From the NCBI GenBank assembly GCA_964404605.1, contig CAYOKT010000067.1:1-15092 (forward strand): DNA of 15,092 nt. The letters run 5' to 3'. The stretch comes from CAYOKT01 sp964404605. GTDB lineage: Bacteria > Electryoneota > Electryoneia > Electryoneales > Electryoneaceae. Under the pieces are notes generated by a model. That model did no database searches. It had not been told where the DNA came from and saw nothing but the letters and a program-made list of their open reading frames with translations. Positions 1-7,016 of the stretch are shown in pieces (position 1 is the stretch's first letter; each line of letters begins with the position of its first letter). Made by a program: the position numbers and the translations under genes.

Positions 1-15
1 CAGGACGGGTTTGTG

Positions 16-37
16 GGGGCACGGCGCGCCGTGCCCC
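16..37. repeat. Perfect 22-bp palindrome, REP-like repeat candidate
   Basis: The two 11-base arms (GGGGCACGGCG and its exact complement) meet without a spacer, and pairing continues outward in part (T14-A39, G13-C40). It lies about 95 bases past the stop of the minus-strand holin-like gene. It has no U-tract on the minus strand, so it is a poor intrinsic terminator for that gene. GC-rich palindromes of this kind are often dispersed intergenic repeats in high-GC genomes, but copy number cannot be judged from one window. Bases 38-131 hold nothing else I recognise. Confidence 0.55.
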
Positions 38-131
38 TACCAACGTTTTCCCGGGATGCAGTCCTACCCTCGCCTTTGGCTATGGCGCGGCAGTCGCTCC
101 CGGGCTGCCCGCTGCCGCCCCTCCGCCATTC

Positions 132-488
132 TCAGTGCTTCCGCTCCCCCGCGCGGATCAGGACGTTGATCAGCGAGCTGATGAGGGAGATCAGCAGCGA
201 GCCGATCATCGCCCAGCCGAAACCGACGACGAAGAATCCATCCACCAGCGCCGCCACGAGGTAGAGAAGCAGGGCGTTCAGCACGATCAGGAAGAGTCCG
301 AAGCTGATGAGGGTGAACGGCAGGGTGAGCAGCACCAGCAGCGGCCGGATGAACGCGTTCACCAGCCCGAGGACCAACGCGGCGATCATCGCGGCCAGCG
401 GCCCGCTGACCACGATCCCGGGAATGATATAGGCGGTTGTCAGCACCGCCAGCGTGAGCACGAACCACCTGGTGAGGAAATAGCGCAT
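132..488 (-). CDS. Four-TM phage-holin-like (PF04020-type) inner-membrane protein
   Basis: This 118-residue protein is almost entirely hydrophobic. It has four likely membrane segments at about residues 5-24, 28-50, 51-75 and 84-112, and a short basic tail (IRAGERKH). The signature GLVNAFIRPLL, then LTLPFTLISFGLF, then NALLLYLVAALVDGF matches the widespread family named for mycobacteriophage holin superfamily IV (PF04020). Most members are chromosomal proteins of unknown role, and nothing here suggests a prophage. The start follows the RNase R stop by 9 bases. The RBS runs directly on from that stop (TAGGAGGGGAGA then ATG), which implies co-transcription and probable translational coupling with rnr. 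Family assignment is confident; the cellular function is not known. Confidence 0.85.
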   Translation of the reverse strand: MRYFLTRWFVLTLAVLTTAYIIPGIVVSGPLAAMIAALVLGLVNAFIRPLLVLLTLPFTLISFGLFLIVLNALLLYLVAALVDGFFVVGFGWAMIGSLLISLISSLINVLIRAGERKH

Positions 489-497
489 TCTCCCCTC

Positions 498-2726
498 CTA
501 CTCTTCCCCGGCGGGCACGAGGTCGATCCGGCCCATCGCCTCGTCCGCCGCGATGACTTTTACCTTCATCCGCGAGCCCGGCCGCCACAACCCCGCGCCG
601 GACACCTCGACGAACGCGTGCAGCACGCGGTCGAAATAGACCGCCCCCAGGTCCTCCGCCGGGAGGAAGCCGCGCGCGCCGGTGTTCACGATCTCGACGA
701 ACAAGCCCTTCGGAATCACGCCGGTCACCAGCCCGTCGAACACCCCGCCGACATGACGCGCAAAATACTCCGCCTGCCGCGCCGCGAGGCTGGCCCGCTC
801 CATCTCCTGCGCGGCCCGCTCCCGTTCGCTGGCGAGCCGGGCGCTGCGCTCCAGCTCTTCTTCCTTCTCCGCGCCGTACCTCGCGGTCCCCTCGAGGTGG
901 TCGAGGAGGATGCGGTGGACGAGCAGATCGGGATAGCGGCGGATGGGGCTGGTGAAGTGGGTGTACAGCGGGAACCCGAGGCCGTAATGCCCGATGTTCT
1001 CGGTGGAGTATTCCGCCTTCGCCATCGCCCGCAGGGCATGGATGCGAAGCACCGGGATCAGCGGGTGGTCCCCGAGGGAGGCGAGCCACTCGTTCAGGGC
1101 CTTCGCGGGCAGCTCTTCGCGCCGCTTGCCGAAGGGCCACTCGACCCCCAGCGCCTCGACGAAGGCGGCGTACTCCTCGATCCGCTCCGGGTCGGGGTTC
1201 GCATGGACACGGTAGATGAACGCCTTCGGTCCCGCGCCGCGCCGGCGGACGGCATACTCGGTGACCGCGCGGTTGGCGGCGAGCATGCACTCCTCGACGA
1301 GGTGGTTCGACTCGTACACGGGTCTTTCGGCGATTCCCGCCGCCCTGTCGTCTTCGTCCAGCAGAACCTCGTATTCGGGTACGTCCAGGTTCACCCCGCC
1401 CGCCGCGAAGCGCCGCTCCCGCAGGGATCGCGCCAGGGCGGCGAGGTGCGCGATGAACACCATCAGGCTGTCCTTCCGCCAGCGCGGCAGCTCATCGCCC
1501 CAGCGCCCCCCGGCCTCCTCGATCCACCCCTGCACCTGGCGGTAGGTGCAGCGTTTCCGGCTGCGGATCACGCTGCGGGCGAGGCGCGCGCCGATGATCT
1601 CCCCGTCCCGTGTGACCGTGAGCAGGACGCTCACCGTCCGGCGGTCCTCGCCCTCTCGCAGGCTGCACAGGTCCGAGGAGAGGCGCTCGGGCAGCATCGG
1701 CAGGACGCCATGGCTGGTGTAGACCGAGGTGCCGCGCGCCCGCGCCTCCTCGTCCAGCGCGCCCTCCTCGCGCACGTACCAGCTCACATCGGCGATGTGC
1801 ACACCGAGCTCGTACAGCCCGCCCCGAAGCCTGCGCAGGCTGAGGGCGTCGTCATAATCATGGGCCGATTCGGGGTCGATGGTGATGACGAGTTCCCCGC
1901 GCAGATCCTCCCGCGCGGCGAGTTCGGCGGCGGGAATCGCGCCCTCCGCGCGATCGGCCTCCTCCAGCGCGGCGGCGGAGAAGGCCTCGCGGAACTTGAA
2001 CTGCGCCGCGAGGGCGTGGAAACGGGCACGCGGGTCGTCCTCGCGGCCGAACACCCGCACCACCCGTCCGGCGGGCTGCCGCCCTCCCGACCCCCAGTCG
2101 CTCACCACGACCTGGACACGGTCGCCCTCCACCGCGCCGCGCAGGTTGGGCGCGCCGATTCGCACCGGCCCGGGGATGCGCGGGTTGTCCGGGTAGACGA
2201 GGCCACCGCCCCCGGAGAAGGTGATCAGCCGGCCGATCACCGGGGTGTCATCCCTCTCCAGCACGCGCAGCACCCGCCCCTGGGGGTGGCCCCAACGCCC
2301 GGCGCCGGTGACCAGCGCTTCCACGCGGTCGCCGTTGCGCGCCCCGCGCAGCCGGGAGCGGGAGAGAAACAGGTCTTCGCCGCCGGTCTCCGGCCGGAGA
2401 AACCCGAACCCCGCCTCGGCGAGGCGGACCTGGCCCCGCACGAGGTCCGGCACCTCCGAATTGAGGCGCACCCGCCGTCCCTTCACCCGCTGCAGCCGGC
2501 CCCGCTCCAGCAGCGAGGCCACCGCGCCGCGCACCTCGCGCGCCTCGCGCGCCGTGTCCGCCAACTCGCGCACGATGTCCGTGGTGCGGAGTGCCTGCCC
2601 CCCGCGCCCCTCGAAGAGGGCGAGCACCGCCCGCCGGGCGGCGTCGAGGGCGTCCGCTTCAATGACGGCCTGGGCCGGGCGGTTTCTTCGCCCGGGACGG
2701 CGGTGATGGGAAGTCCTTCGTTTCAT
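498..2726 (-). CDS. rnr: Ribonuclease R (RNB-family 3'-5' exoribonuclease)
   Basis: A 742-residue processive hydrolytic exoribonuclease that degrades structured RNA in the cytoplasm. Order of domains: a basic N-terminus (MKRRTSHHRRPGRR); a winged-helix region at about 25-90; two cold-shock OB domains at about 95-225; the RNB catalytic domain at about 270-600; and a C-terminal S1 domain at about 655-735. The RNB motif ITIDPESAHDYDDA gives the four metal-binding aspartates D284, D290, D292 and D293, spaced as in E. coli RNase R. The family motif HFTSPIRRYPDLLVHR is also intact. The frame stays open 72 codons further upstream, but that stretch is repeat-derived and unlike RNase R, so I chose ATG at 2726. 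The RBS there is weak. The S1 domain and length favour rnr over rnb. The holin-like gene follows 9 bases downstream. Confidence 0.95.
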   Translation of the reverse strand: MKRRTSHHRRPGRRNRPAQAVIEADALDAARRAVLALFEGRGGQALRTTDIVRELADTAREAREVRGAVASLLERGRLQRVKGRRVRLNSEVPDLVRGQVRLAEAGFGFLRPETGGEDLFLSRSRLRGARNGDRVEALVTGAGRWGHPQGRVLRVLERDDTPVIGRLITFSGGGGLVYPDNPRIPGPVRIGAPNLRGAVEGDRVQVVVSDWGSGGRQPAGRVVRVFGREDDPRARFHALAAQFKFREAFSAAALEEADRAEGAIPAAELAAREDLRGELVITIDPESAHDYDDALSLRRLRGGLYELGVHIADVSWYVREEGALDEEARARGTSVYTSHGVLPMLPERLSSDLCSLREGEDRRTVSVLLTVTRDGEIIGARLARSVIRSRKRCTYRQVQGWIEEAGGRWGDELPRWRKDSLMVFIAHLAALARSLRERRFAAGGVNLDVPEYEVLLDEDDRAAGIAERPVYESNHLVEECMLAANRAVTEYAVRRRGAGPKAFIYRVHANPDPERIEEYAAFVEALGVEWPFGKRREELPAKALNEWLASLGDHPLIPVLRIHALRAMAKAEYSTENIGHYGLGFPLYTHFTSPIRRYPDLLVHRILLDHLEGTARYGAEKEEELERSARLASERERAAQEMERASLAARQAEYFARHVGGVFDGLVTGVIPKGLFVEIVNTGARGFLPAEDLGAVYFDRVLHAFVEVSGAGLWRPGSRMKVKVIAADEAMGRIDLVPAGEE

Positions 2727-2813
2727 CTTCGGCCCGTGAGACGGCCGCCGCCGGCACACGCCGGACGCACGGCATGAGACCCGGTCCACCCTCCTTCGCA
2801 GAGTTGCGGAGGA

Positions 2814-2899
2814 CAGGAGTCCCGGGCCACCCGGCCTCCTCCCGAAGCGCCGGGATACGACGTGGCGAGCGGGAGGCAGGAGTCCCGGGCCACCCGGCC
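2814..2899. repeat. Pair of identical 23-bp direct repeats with internal hairpins
   Basis: The copies at 2814-2836 and 2877-2899 are identical and start 63 bases apart. Each contains CCGGG-CCA-CCCGG, a 5-bp stem with a 3-base loop, and the left flanks are also similar (GCGGAGGACAGG against GCGGGAGGCAGG). They lie in the non-coding gap between the DtxR-type gene and rnr. Read on the plus strand both copies translate to a run containing GVPGHPA, but there is no sign of a gene there. They look like a degenerate dispersed intergenic repeat. Whether they act on rnr expression is unknown. Confidence 0.75.
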
Positions 2900-2913
2900 G
2901 GGGAGATAGTACC

Positions 2914-2939
2914 CGTCCCGGGTGCGAGCACCCGGGACG
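2914..2939 (-). terminator. Strong hairpin after the DtxR-type gene, possible U-less terminator
   Basis: Arms 2914-2925 (CGTCCCGGGTGC) and 2928-2939 are perfect reverse complements with only GA between them, so the folded RNA would have about ten paired bases and a small loop. On the minus strand it starts 12 bases past the regulator's stop codon, where a terminator is expected. The following bases (GGTACTATCTCC) are not U-rich, so classical intrinsic termination is doubtful. It could instead be an RNA 3'-end stabiliser, a DNA-binding palindrome near the rnr promoter, or part of the neighbouring repeat. Confidence 0.5.
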
Positions 2940-2951
2940 CACCCCGATTTG

Positions 2952-3617
2952 TCAGGCGGGCGACACCCAGATCAGATCGGCGGCTTCCTGCGAGAGATGG
3001 ATGGTTTTCTCCCCGATTCGCAACACCAGCGCGCCCTCGCTGTCCGCCATCCGGCGCAGCCGCACGCCGGGAAAAGCGCCGGCATCGCCCAGTTCCGCCA
3101 GCAGCGCCGAGCGGCGGTTGTCCACCCGGCTGAGCACCGCCTCGCCGCCCTCCGGAAGCTTACCCACCGGCAGGTGCGATGTCTCCGGTATGTTCCCTTC
3201 CGCGTCCGGGATCGGGTCTCCGTGCGGGTCGTACGAAGGGTGCCCCAGCTTGTCGGCGATGCGTTCCATCAGTTGTTCGCTGACGGCATGTTCGAGGATC
3301 TGCACCTCATCATGCACCCGGTCCCAGGGAAATCCGAGCACCTCGACGAGATAGGTCTCCAGCAGGCGGTGACGGCGGATCAGGCGCACGGCGACACGGC
3401 GGCCCTCTTCGGTGAGCGACGGCGGGCGGTAGGGCTGGTACCACACCCAGCCGCGCTGCCGCAGCCTGCGCAGCATCCCGGTGACCGAGGGCGCCTTGAC
3501 CCCGAACAGCCTCGCGAGACGGTTGGTTCCGAGCGCCTCTCCGATCGACTCGTGCCGGAAAAGGGTCAGCAGGTATTCTTCCGCCGAGGGGGAAACCGGC
3601 TGGCGGTGGGATTGCAT
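2952..3617 (-). CDS. DtxR/MntR-family metal-dependent transcriptional regulator with FeoA-like domain
   Basis: A 221-residue iron- or manganese-sensing repressor. Residues about 9-75 form the winged helix (SPSAEEYLLTLF, then LARLFGVKAPSVTGMLRRL as the recognition region). Residues 76-140 form the metal-binding and dimerisation domain (RRHRLLETYLVEVLG, then VHDEVQILEH, then HPSYDPHGDPIP). About 150-217 resembles the SH3-like FeoA domain of long DtxR proteins. Likely ligands include H83, E87, E109 and H110. The position held by C102 in DtxR and E99 in MntR is Q106 here, so metal choice cannot be read from homology. ATG at 3617 is preceded by only a weak RBS. The gene is divergent from lptF, with 231 bases between the starts. 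No Fe or Mn transporter is visible in the window, so its regulon lies elsewhere. Confidence 0.9.
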   Translation of the reverse strand: MQSHRQPVSPSAEEYLLTLFRHESIGEALGTNRLARLFGVKAPSVTGMLRRLRQRGWVWYQPYRPPSLTEEGRRVAVRLIRRHRLLETYLVEVLGFPWDRVHDEVQILEHAVSEQLMERIADKLGHPSYDPHGDPIPDAEGNIPETSHLPVGKLPEGGEAVLSRVDNRRSALLAELGDAGAFPGVRLRRMADSEGALVLRIGEKTIHLSQEAADLIWVSPA

Positions 3618-3774
3618 GCAGTATCCATAGTTAGTCCGCGCAAAAAATTACACCCCCGCGCGGCCCCCGGCAAGCGGAATGATCCCTTGCCTCCCGTCCG
3701 TGGAGCCGCCGGTTCACGCGGGACGGAACACGATGCCGTCTCGCCGCCGGGCGGATGGAACCCGGGTGGGAACG

Positions 3775-3803
3775 TTCACGCTGTATCCGTCGATGTATAT
3801 TAT
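3775..3803 (+). promoter_or_regulatory. Candidate sigma-70 promoter for lptF-lptG-rfbC
   Basis: TTCACG at 3775-3780 and TATTAT at 3798-3803 are separated by 17 bases, the ideal spacing. An overlapping TATATT at 3796-3801 is an alternative -10. This AT-rich patch stands out in a very GC-rich region and would give a leader of roughly 40 bases before the lptF ATG at 3849. It is a match by eye only. Confidence 0.5.
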
Positions 3804-3848
3804 CTGTCCTGTTATCAGCCGCGCCGACCGTACTCCGGGTTTGCGAGC

Positions 3849-5228
3849 ATGGGAAAGCTGGACCGCTACATCGTGCGGGAGCACATCGCTCCCTTCTTCA
3901 TCAGCATGTCGCTGATCATGTTCCTCTTCACGCTGAACCTGGCGCTGAGGATGCTGGGGCGCATCGTCGGGTCCGGGCTCAGCCTCGGCGTGGTCTTCGA
4001 GTTCTTCTTCCTCAACCTGGCGTGGATCCTGACCCTCGCGGTGCCGATGAGCGTCCTCGTGGCGAACCTGATGGCCTTCGGGCGGCTCGCGGGCGACCGT
4101 GAGATCATCGCCCTCAAGGCGAGCGGGGTGAGCGTCCTCCGCCTGGTCCGGCCGGTGCTGCTGGCCGGGCTGCTCGTCGGGGCCTTCACCCTCTACTTCC
4201 AGGACCGTATCCTCCCCGACATGAACCACCGGAACAAGCTGCTGATGACTTCCATCCGGCGGAAGAAGCCGAACATCGCCGTGCGGGAGGGGATTTTCAC
4301 ACGCGACCTTCCGCGCCAGACGATGCTCGTCAAGCGCATCGATCCCCGGCGCGACCTGTTGCTCAATGTGACCCTGTTCGATGAGAGCAGCGCCTCGCAG
4401 CCCGCCACCGTGGTCGCGGACAGCGGGCGGCTGACCTTCGTCGACACCCTCGGGATGTACCATTTCCGCCTCTGGTCCGGGGAAATTCACCAGTTGAAGC
4501 GGGACGAGCCGGACTCCTACGAGATCCTCCGTTTCCGCGAAGCGCTCTTCCGGATCAACGCTCCCGACCAACTGCTGCGCCGCCGCGACCAGGGGTACCG
4601 CGGCGACCGTGAACTGGGACTCGCCGGGCTGAGACGGCGGATCGACGAGCTGAACAAGCGGGAGAACCGCGACCGTTACCGGCGGCAGATCAACCGCTAC
4701 AAGGTGGAGTATCACAAGAAGTTCGCGATCAGCGCCGCGGCGATCGTCTTCGTCCTCGTCGGCGCGCCGCTCGGGATCAAGCTCCACCAGGGCGGGCTCG
4801 GGGTCTCCGGGGCGCTCTCGGTGTTCTTCTTTCTCGTCTACTGGAGCTTCCTCATCGGGGGGGAGGACTTGGGGGACCGCGGCGTCGTGCCCGCCTGGCT
4901 GGCGATGTGGACCCCGAACATCCTCCTCGTCCTCGGCGGAATTCTCCTCATCCGCATCGAGATGCGCGAGCACACGGTGTTCCGTTTCCGCTGGCGCCTG
5001 CGGCGCGAAGCCGAGGAAGCCCCGGATCTCGGCGGCTGGAGCGCGCTCACCACGGAGACCGTGGATGCGCTGGCCCGCGCGGAGGCGCAGCGGAGGGAGA
5101 GCGATGAACATCGCGCCGGCGAGGCGGACCGCGGGGAAGCGGCGCCGGGTGAGGGGCGGGGGGGGCCCGGAAGCGGGGCCGGCGGCGGCGGGGCCGGGCG
5201 TCCACCCGGCGGCGGGGAGGAGGCATGA
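3849..5228 (+). CDS. lptF: LPS export ABC transporter permease LptF
   Basis: Together with LptG and the LptB ATPase this inner-membrane permease extracts LPS and passes it to the periplasmic LptC-LptA bridge. The 459-residue protein opens with the family start MGKLDRYIVREHIAPFF. It has three membrane segments (about 12-37, 48-77, 99-118), a periplasmic beta-jellyroll region (about 120-285) and three more segments (about 291-311, 317-336, 346-371). The usual LptF length is near 360-400. Here a hydrophilic tail from about residue 375, ending in Gly/Arg/Glu/Pro-rich low complexity from about 418, makes it long. The frame is open far upstream, but only this ATG begins the conserved domain. The stop overlaps the lptG start (ATGA). 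LptF rather than LptG is inferred from gene order and from sequence, including the KASGVSVLRLVRP stretch; the pair itself is certain. Confidence 0.93.
   Translation: MGKLDRYIVREHIAPFFISMSLIMFLFTLNLALRMLGRIVGSGLSLGVVFEFFFLNLAWILTLAVPMSVLVANLMAFGRLAGDREIIALKASGVSVLRLVRPVLLAGLLVGAFTLYFQDRILPDMNHRNKLLMTSIRRKKPNIAVREGIFTRDLPRQTMLVKRIDPRRDLLLNVTLFDESSASQPATVVADSGRLTFVDTLGMYHFRLWSGEIHQLKRDEPDSYEILRFREALFRINAPDQLLRRRDQGYRGDRELGLAGLRRRIDELNKRENRDRYRRQINRYKVEYHKKFAISAAAIVFVLVGAPLGIKLHQGGLGVSGALSVFFFLVYWSFLIGGEDLGDRGVVPAWLAMWTPNILLVLGGILLIRIEMREHTVFRFRWRLRREAEEAPDLGGWSALTTETVDALARAEAQRRESDEHRAGEADRGEAAPGEGRGGPGSGAGGGGAGRPPGGGEEA
5158..5165 (+). other. Run of eight G near the 3' end of lptF, slippage-prone
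   Basis: This homopolymer lies inside the low-complexity tail of lptF. After it, the frame one base back is free of stops through to the lptG ATG and is in register with lptG (its last stop before this is at 5150-5152). A single-base loss or gain, or ribosomal slippage here, would change the LptF C-terminus. It is also a likely sequencing or assembly error site. Confidence 0.7.
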
Positions 5229-6298
5229 ACCGCCTGGACCGTTACATCGCGCGGCGCTTCTTCCAGTTCTTCTTCTTCTCCCTGTTCGCCGCGCTGGCCA
5301 TCTACCTCGTCGTCGACCCCATCGAGAACCTCGACAAGTTCCTCGACAAGGGCGTGCCGAAGGTGGAGATCTTCCACTATTACCTGCTGTACATCCCGTA
5401 CATCCTGTATGTCACCTTCCCCGTGGCGGTGCTCCTCGCGACCATGTTCTGCATCGGCGGGTTGACCAACTCCAACGAGCTGATGGCGATGACCGCCTCC
5501 GGGGTCCCGCTCTACCGGCACCTCGTCTCCCTCGGACTCATCGGGCTGATGCTCAGCGCGTTCGCCTTCTGGTGGGGGGAGTCGGTGGTCCCCGAGACGA
5601 ACCACCAGCGGCTGTCGATCTGGCGCTCCAAGGTGCAGCTCAAGCGCGACTGGCGGATAACCGAGCAGGGACAGGTATACCTGCAGGACGGCCCGGACCG
5701 GGTCCTCCACCTCGATGTGTACCAGCCGAAGACGAAGGTCGGGTACGGGGTGGACCTGTTCCGCTTTCGCGCCGCCCGGGTCCGCGAGCGCATCAGCGCC
5801 CGGCAGATGAGCTGGGACGGCTCCGGCTGGGTGCTGAAGGACGCCGTCATCAGGACGTTCTCCCCCGAAGGCGAGCGAATCCGGGAACTCGACCGTACCC
5901 GTATCGAGCTGGACATCCGGCCCGAGGACATGATCGAGCTGAAGGTCGAGCCGGAGGAGATGGGGATGACGGACCTGCGGGCGTTCGTCGAACGGTTGCG
6001 GAAGACAGGCGGGCGGGTGAACCGCTGGCAGGTGGACATCCACAGCAAGGTGGCGCTCCCCTTCGCCGGGTTCATCATCATCCTCTTCGCGGTGCCGGTG
6101 TCGGCGGTGCGGCAGCGGAGCGGGGTGATCTTCGGCATCACCCTCAGCCTGTTGATCTCCTTCATCTACTTCGCACTCATGCAGACCGGCAAGGTCCTCG
6201 GCTACAAGGAGATCCTCCCGCCCCTGCTCGCCGCCTGGCTGGGGAACCTCGTTTTCGCCGCCCTGGGGTTGACGCTGCTCGTGAGGGTGCCGAAATAG
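5225..6298 (+). CDS. lptG: LPS export ABC transporter permease LptG
   Basis: The second permease of the LptB2FG complex, 357 residues, the normal family length. It opens with MNRLDRYIARRFFQFFFFS. Membrane segments are at about 12-34, 55-80 and 100-118, followed by a periplasmic jellyroll domain (about 120-265) and segments at about 275-295, 302-320 and 331-353. The conserved LMAMTASGVPLYRHL coupling-helix region and the late stretch DIHSKVALPFAGFIIILFAVP are typical of YjgP/YjgQ proteins. It starts within the lptF stop (ATGA). GGAGG at 5216-5220 is only 4 bases from the start, so translation is probably coupled to lptF. No lptB, lptC or lptA is in the window, so they must lie elsewhere. rfbC begins 55 bases downstream. 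Confidence 0.94.
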   Translation: MNRLDRYIARRFFQFFFFSLFAALAIYLVVDPIENLDKFLDKGVPKVEIFHYYLLYIPYILYVTFPVAVLLATMFCIGGLTNSNELMAMTASGVPLYRHLVSLGLIGLMLSAFAFWWGESVVPETNHQRLSIWRSKVQLKRDWRITEQGQVYLQDGPDRVLHLDVYQPKTKVGYGVDLFRFRAARVRERISARQMSWDGSGWVLKDAVIRTFSPEGERIRELDRTRIELDIRPEDMIELKVEPEEMGMTDLRAFVERLRKTGGRVNRWQVDIHSKVALPFAGFIIILFAVPVSAVRQRSGVIFGITLSLLISFIYFALMQTGKVLGYKEILPPLLAAWLGNLVFAALGLTLLVRVPK

Positions 6299-6353
6299 AA
6301 CGCCGACAGGCTGGTAGAAGGCACGAATTGCGCAGGTGTAACGGAGCGTTGCA

Positions 6354-6902
6354 ATGAAGATTCTCACCACCGCGATCGAAGGGGTCCTGGTCCTCGAACC
6401 CCCGGTGTACGGGGATGAGCGGGGCTACTTCCTCGAAACCTGGCACGACCCGCGGTACCGCGAACTCGGCATCGTGGGACCCTTCGTGCAGGACAACGAG
6501 AGCCTCTCCCGGCGGGGCGTGCTTCGCGGCCTGCACTACCAGCTCCACCATCCGCAGGGAAAGCTCGTCCGGGTGGTGCTCGGGGAGGTGTTCGACGTCG
6601 CGGTGGACATCCGCCGCGGTTCGCCCACCTTCGGCCGCTGGGTGGGGACGCGGCTGGACGGCGGCAGCAAGCGCCAGGTCTGGATTCCGCCCGGCATGGC
6701 GCACGGGTTCTGCGTCCTCTCGGAAACCGCGATCTTCAGTTACAAATGCACCGAACTCTACCTCCCCGAGGATGAACGCGGGGTGCTGTGGAACGACCCC
6801 GAAATCGGCATCGAATGGCCGCTCGATGAGCCGATGCTCAGTGGAAAGGACCGGCTCTTCCCGCCCCTCGCCGAGGCGGAGCTGCCGGAGTACCGCGGCT
6901 GA
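6354..6902 (+). CDS. rfbC: dTDP-4-dehydrorhamnose 3,5-epimerase
   Basis: A 182-residue cytoplasmic cupin enzyme (RmlC/RfbC) that epimerises C3 and C5 of dTDP-4-keto-6-deoxyglucose on the way to dTDP-L-rhamnose, used for O-antigen and other surface glycans. The family sequence is intact: ERGYFLETW at 22-30, QDNESLSRRGVLRGLHYQ at 46-63 with catalytic-base candidate H61, HPQGKLVRV with K70, EVFDVAVDIRRGSPTFG, WIPPGMAHGF with H117, and YKCTELY around Y130. The length is normal for the family. Other rhamnose genes (rfbA, rfbB, rfbD) are absent here, so this copy is separated from a full cluster. It is probably co-transcribed with lptFG, which fits a shared role in the LPS layer. A paralogue acting on another dTDP-sugar cannot be excluded. 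Confidence 0.93.
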   Translation: MKILTTAIEGVLVLEPPVYGDERGYFLETWHDPRYRELGIVGPFVQDNESLSRRGVLRGLHYQLHHPQGKLVRVVLGEVFDVAVDIRRGSPTFGRWVGTRLDGGSKRQVWIPPGMAHGFCVLSETAIFSYKCTELYLPEDERGVLWNDPEIGIEWPLDEPMLSGKDRLFPPLAEAELPEYRG

Positions 6903-6921
6903 AGCCGGGGGGGCGCTTCAG
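6899..6921 (+). terminator. Hairpin spanning the rfbC stop, weak terminator candidate
   Basis: CTGAAGC at 6899-6905 and GCTTCAG at 6915-6921 are perfect complements around a 9-base, G-rich loop, and the TGA stop lies in the left arm. No U-tract follows, so termination is uncertain. A second small inverted repeat (CCCCG-GGC-CGGGG) is at 6938-6950. Confidence 0.3.
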
Positions 6922-7016
6922 GGCTCAACTCCGAGTACCCCGGGCCGGGGAACCGCGGCTACCCGCCCGCCGCGCGAGACACCGCGCCGGGGTGGCTCCG
7001 GTCCACCCGCCGTTCC

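Noticed and set aside
132..488. Prophage remnant, because the product is holin-like
   Set aside because: PF04020-type proteins are common chromosomal membrane proteins, and no lysin, integrase or phage structural gene is nearby.
135..2777. An 880-codon open frame on the plus strand opposite rnr and the holin-like gene
   Set aside because: It is antisense to RNase R, which has complete domains. Its composition (Arg, Pro, Ala, His, Glu-rich, no recognisable motif) is what a GC-rich complement gives.
2774..3133. Plus-strand open frame with repeated GVPGHPA as a repeat protein gene
   Set aside because: It has no convincing RBS, the repetition comes from the 23-bp DNA repeats, and its second half is antisense to the DtxR-type gene.
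4838..6370. A 510-codon open frame on the minus strand opposite lptF-lptG
   Set aside because: The plus strand encodes well-conserved permeases there; the antisense product is low-complexity and unlike any family.
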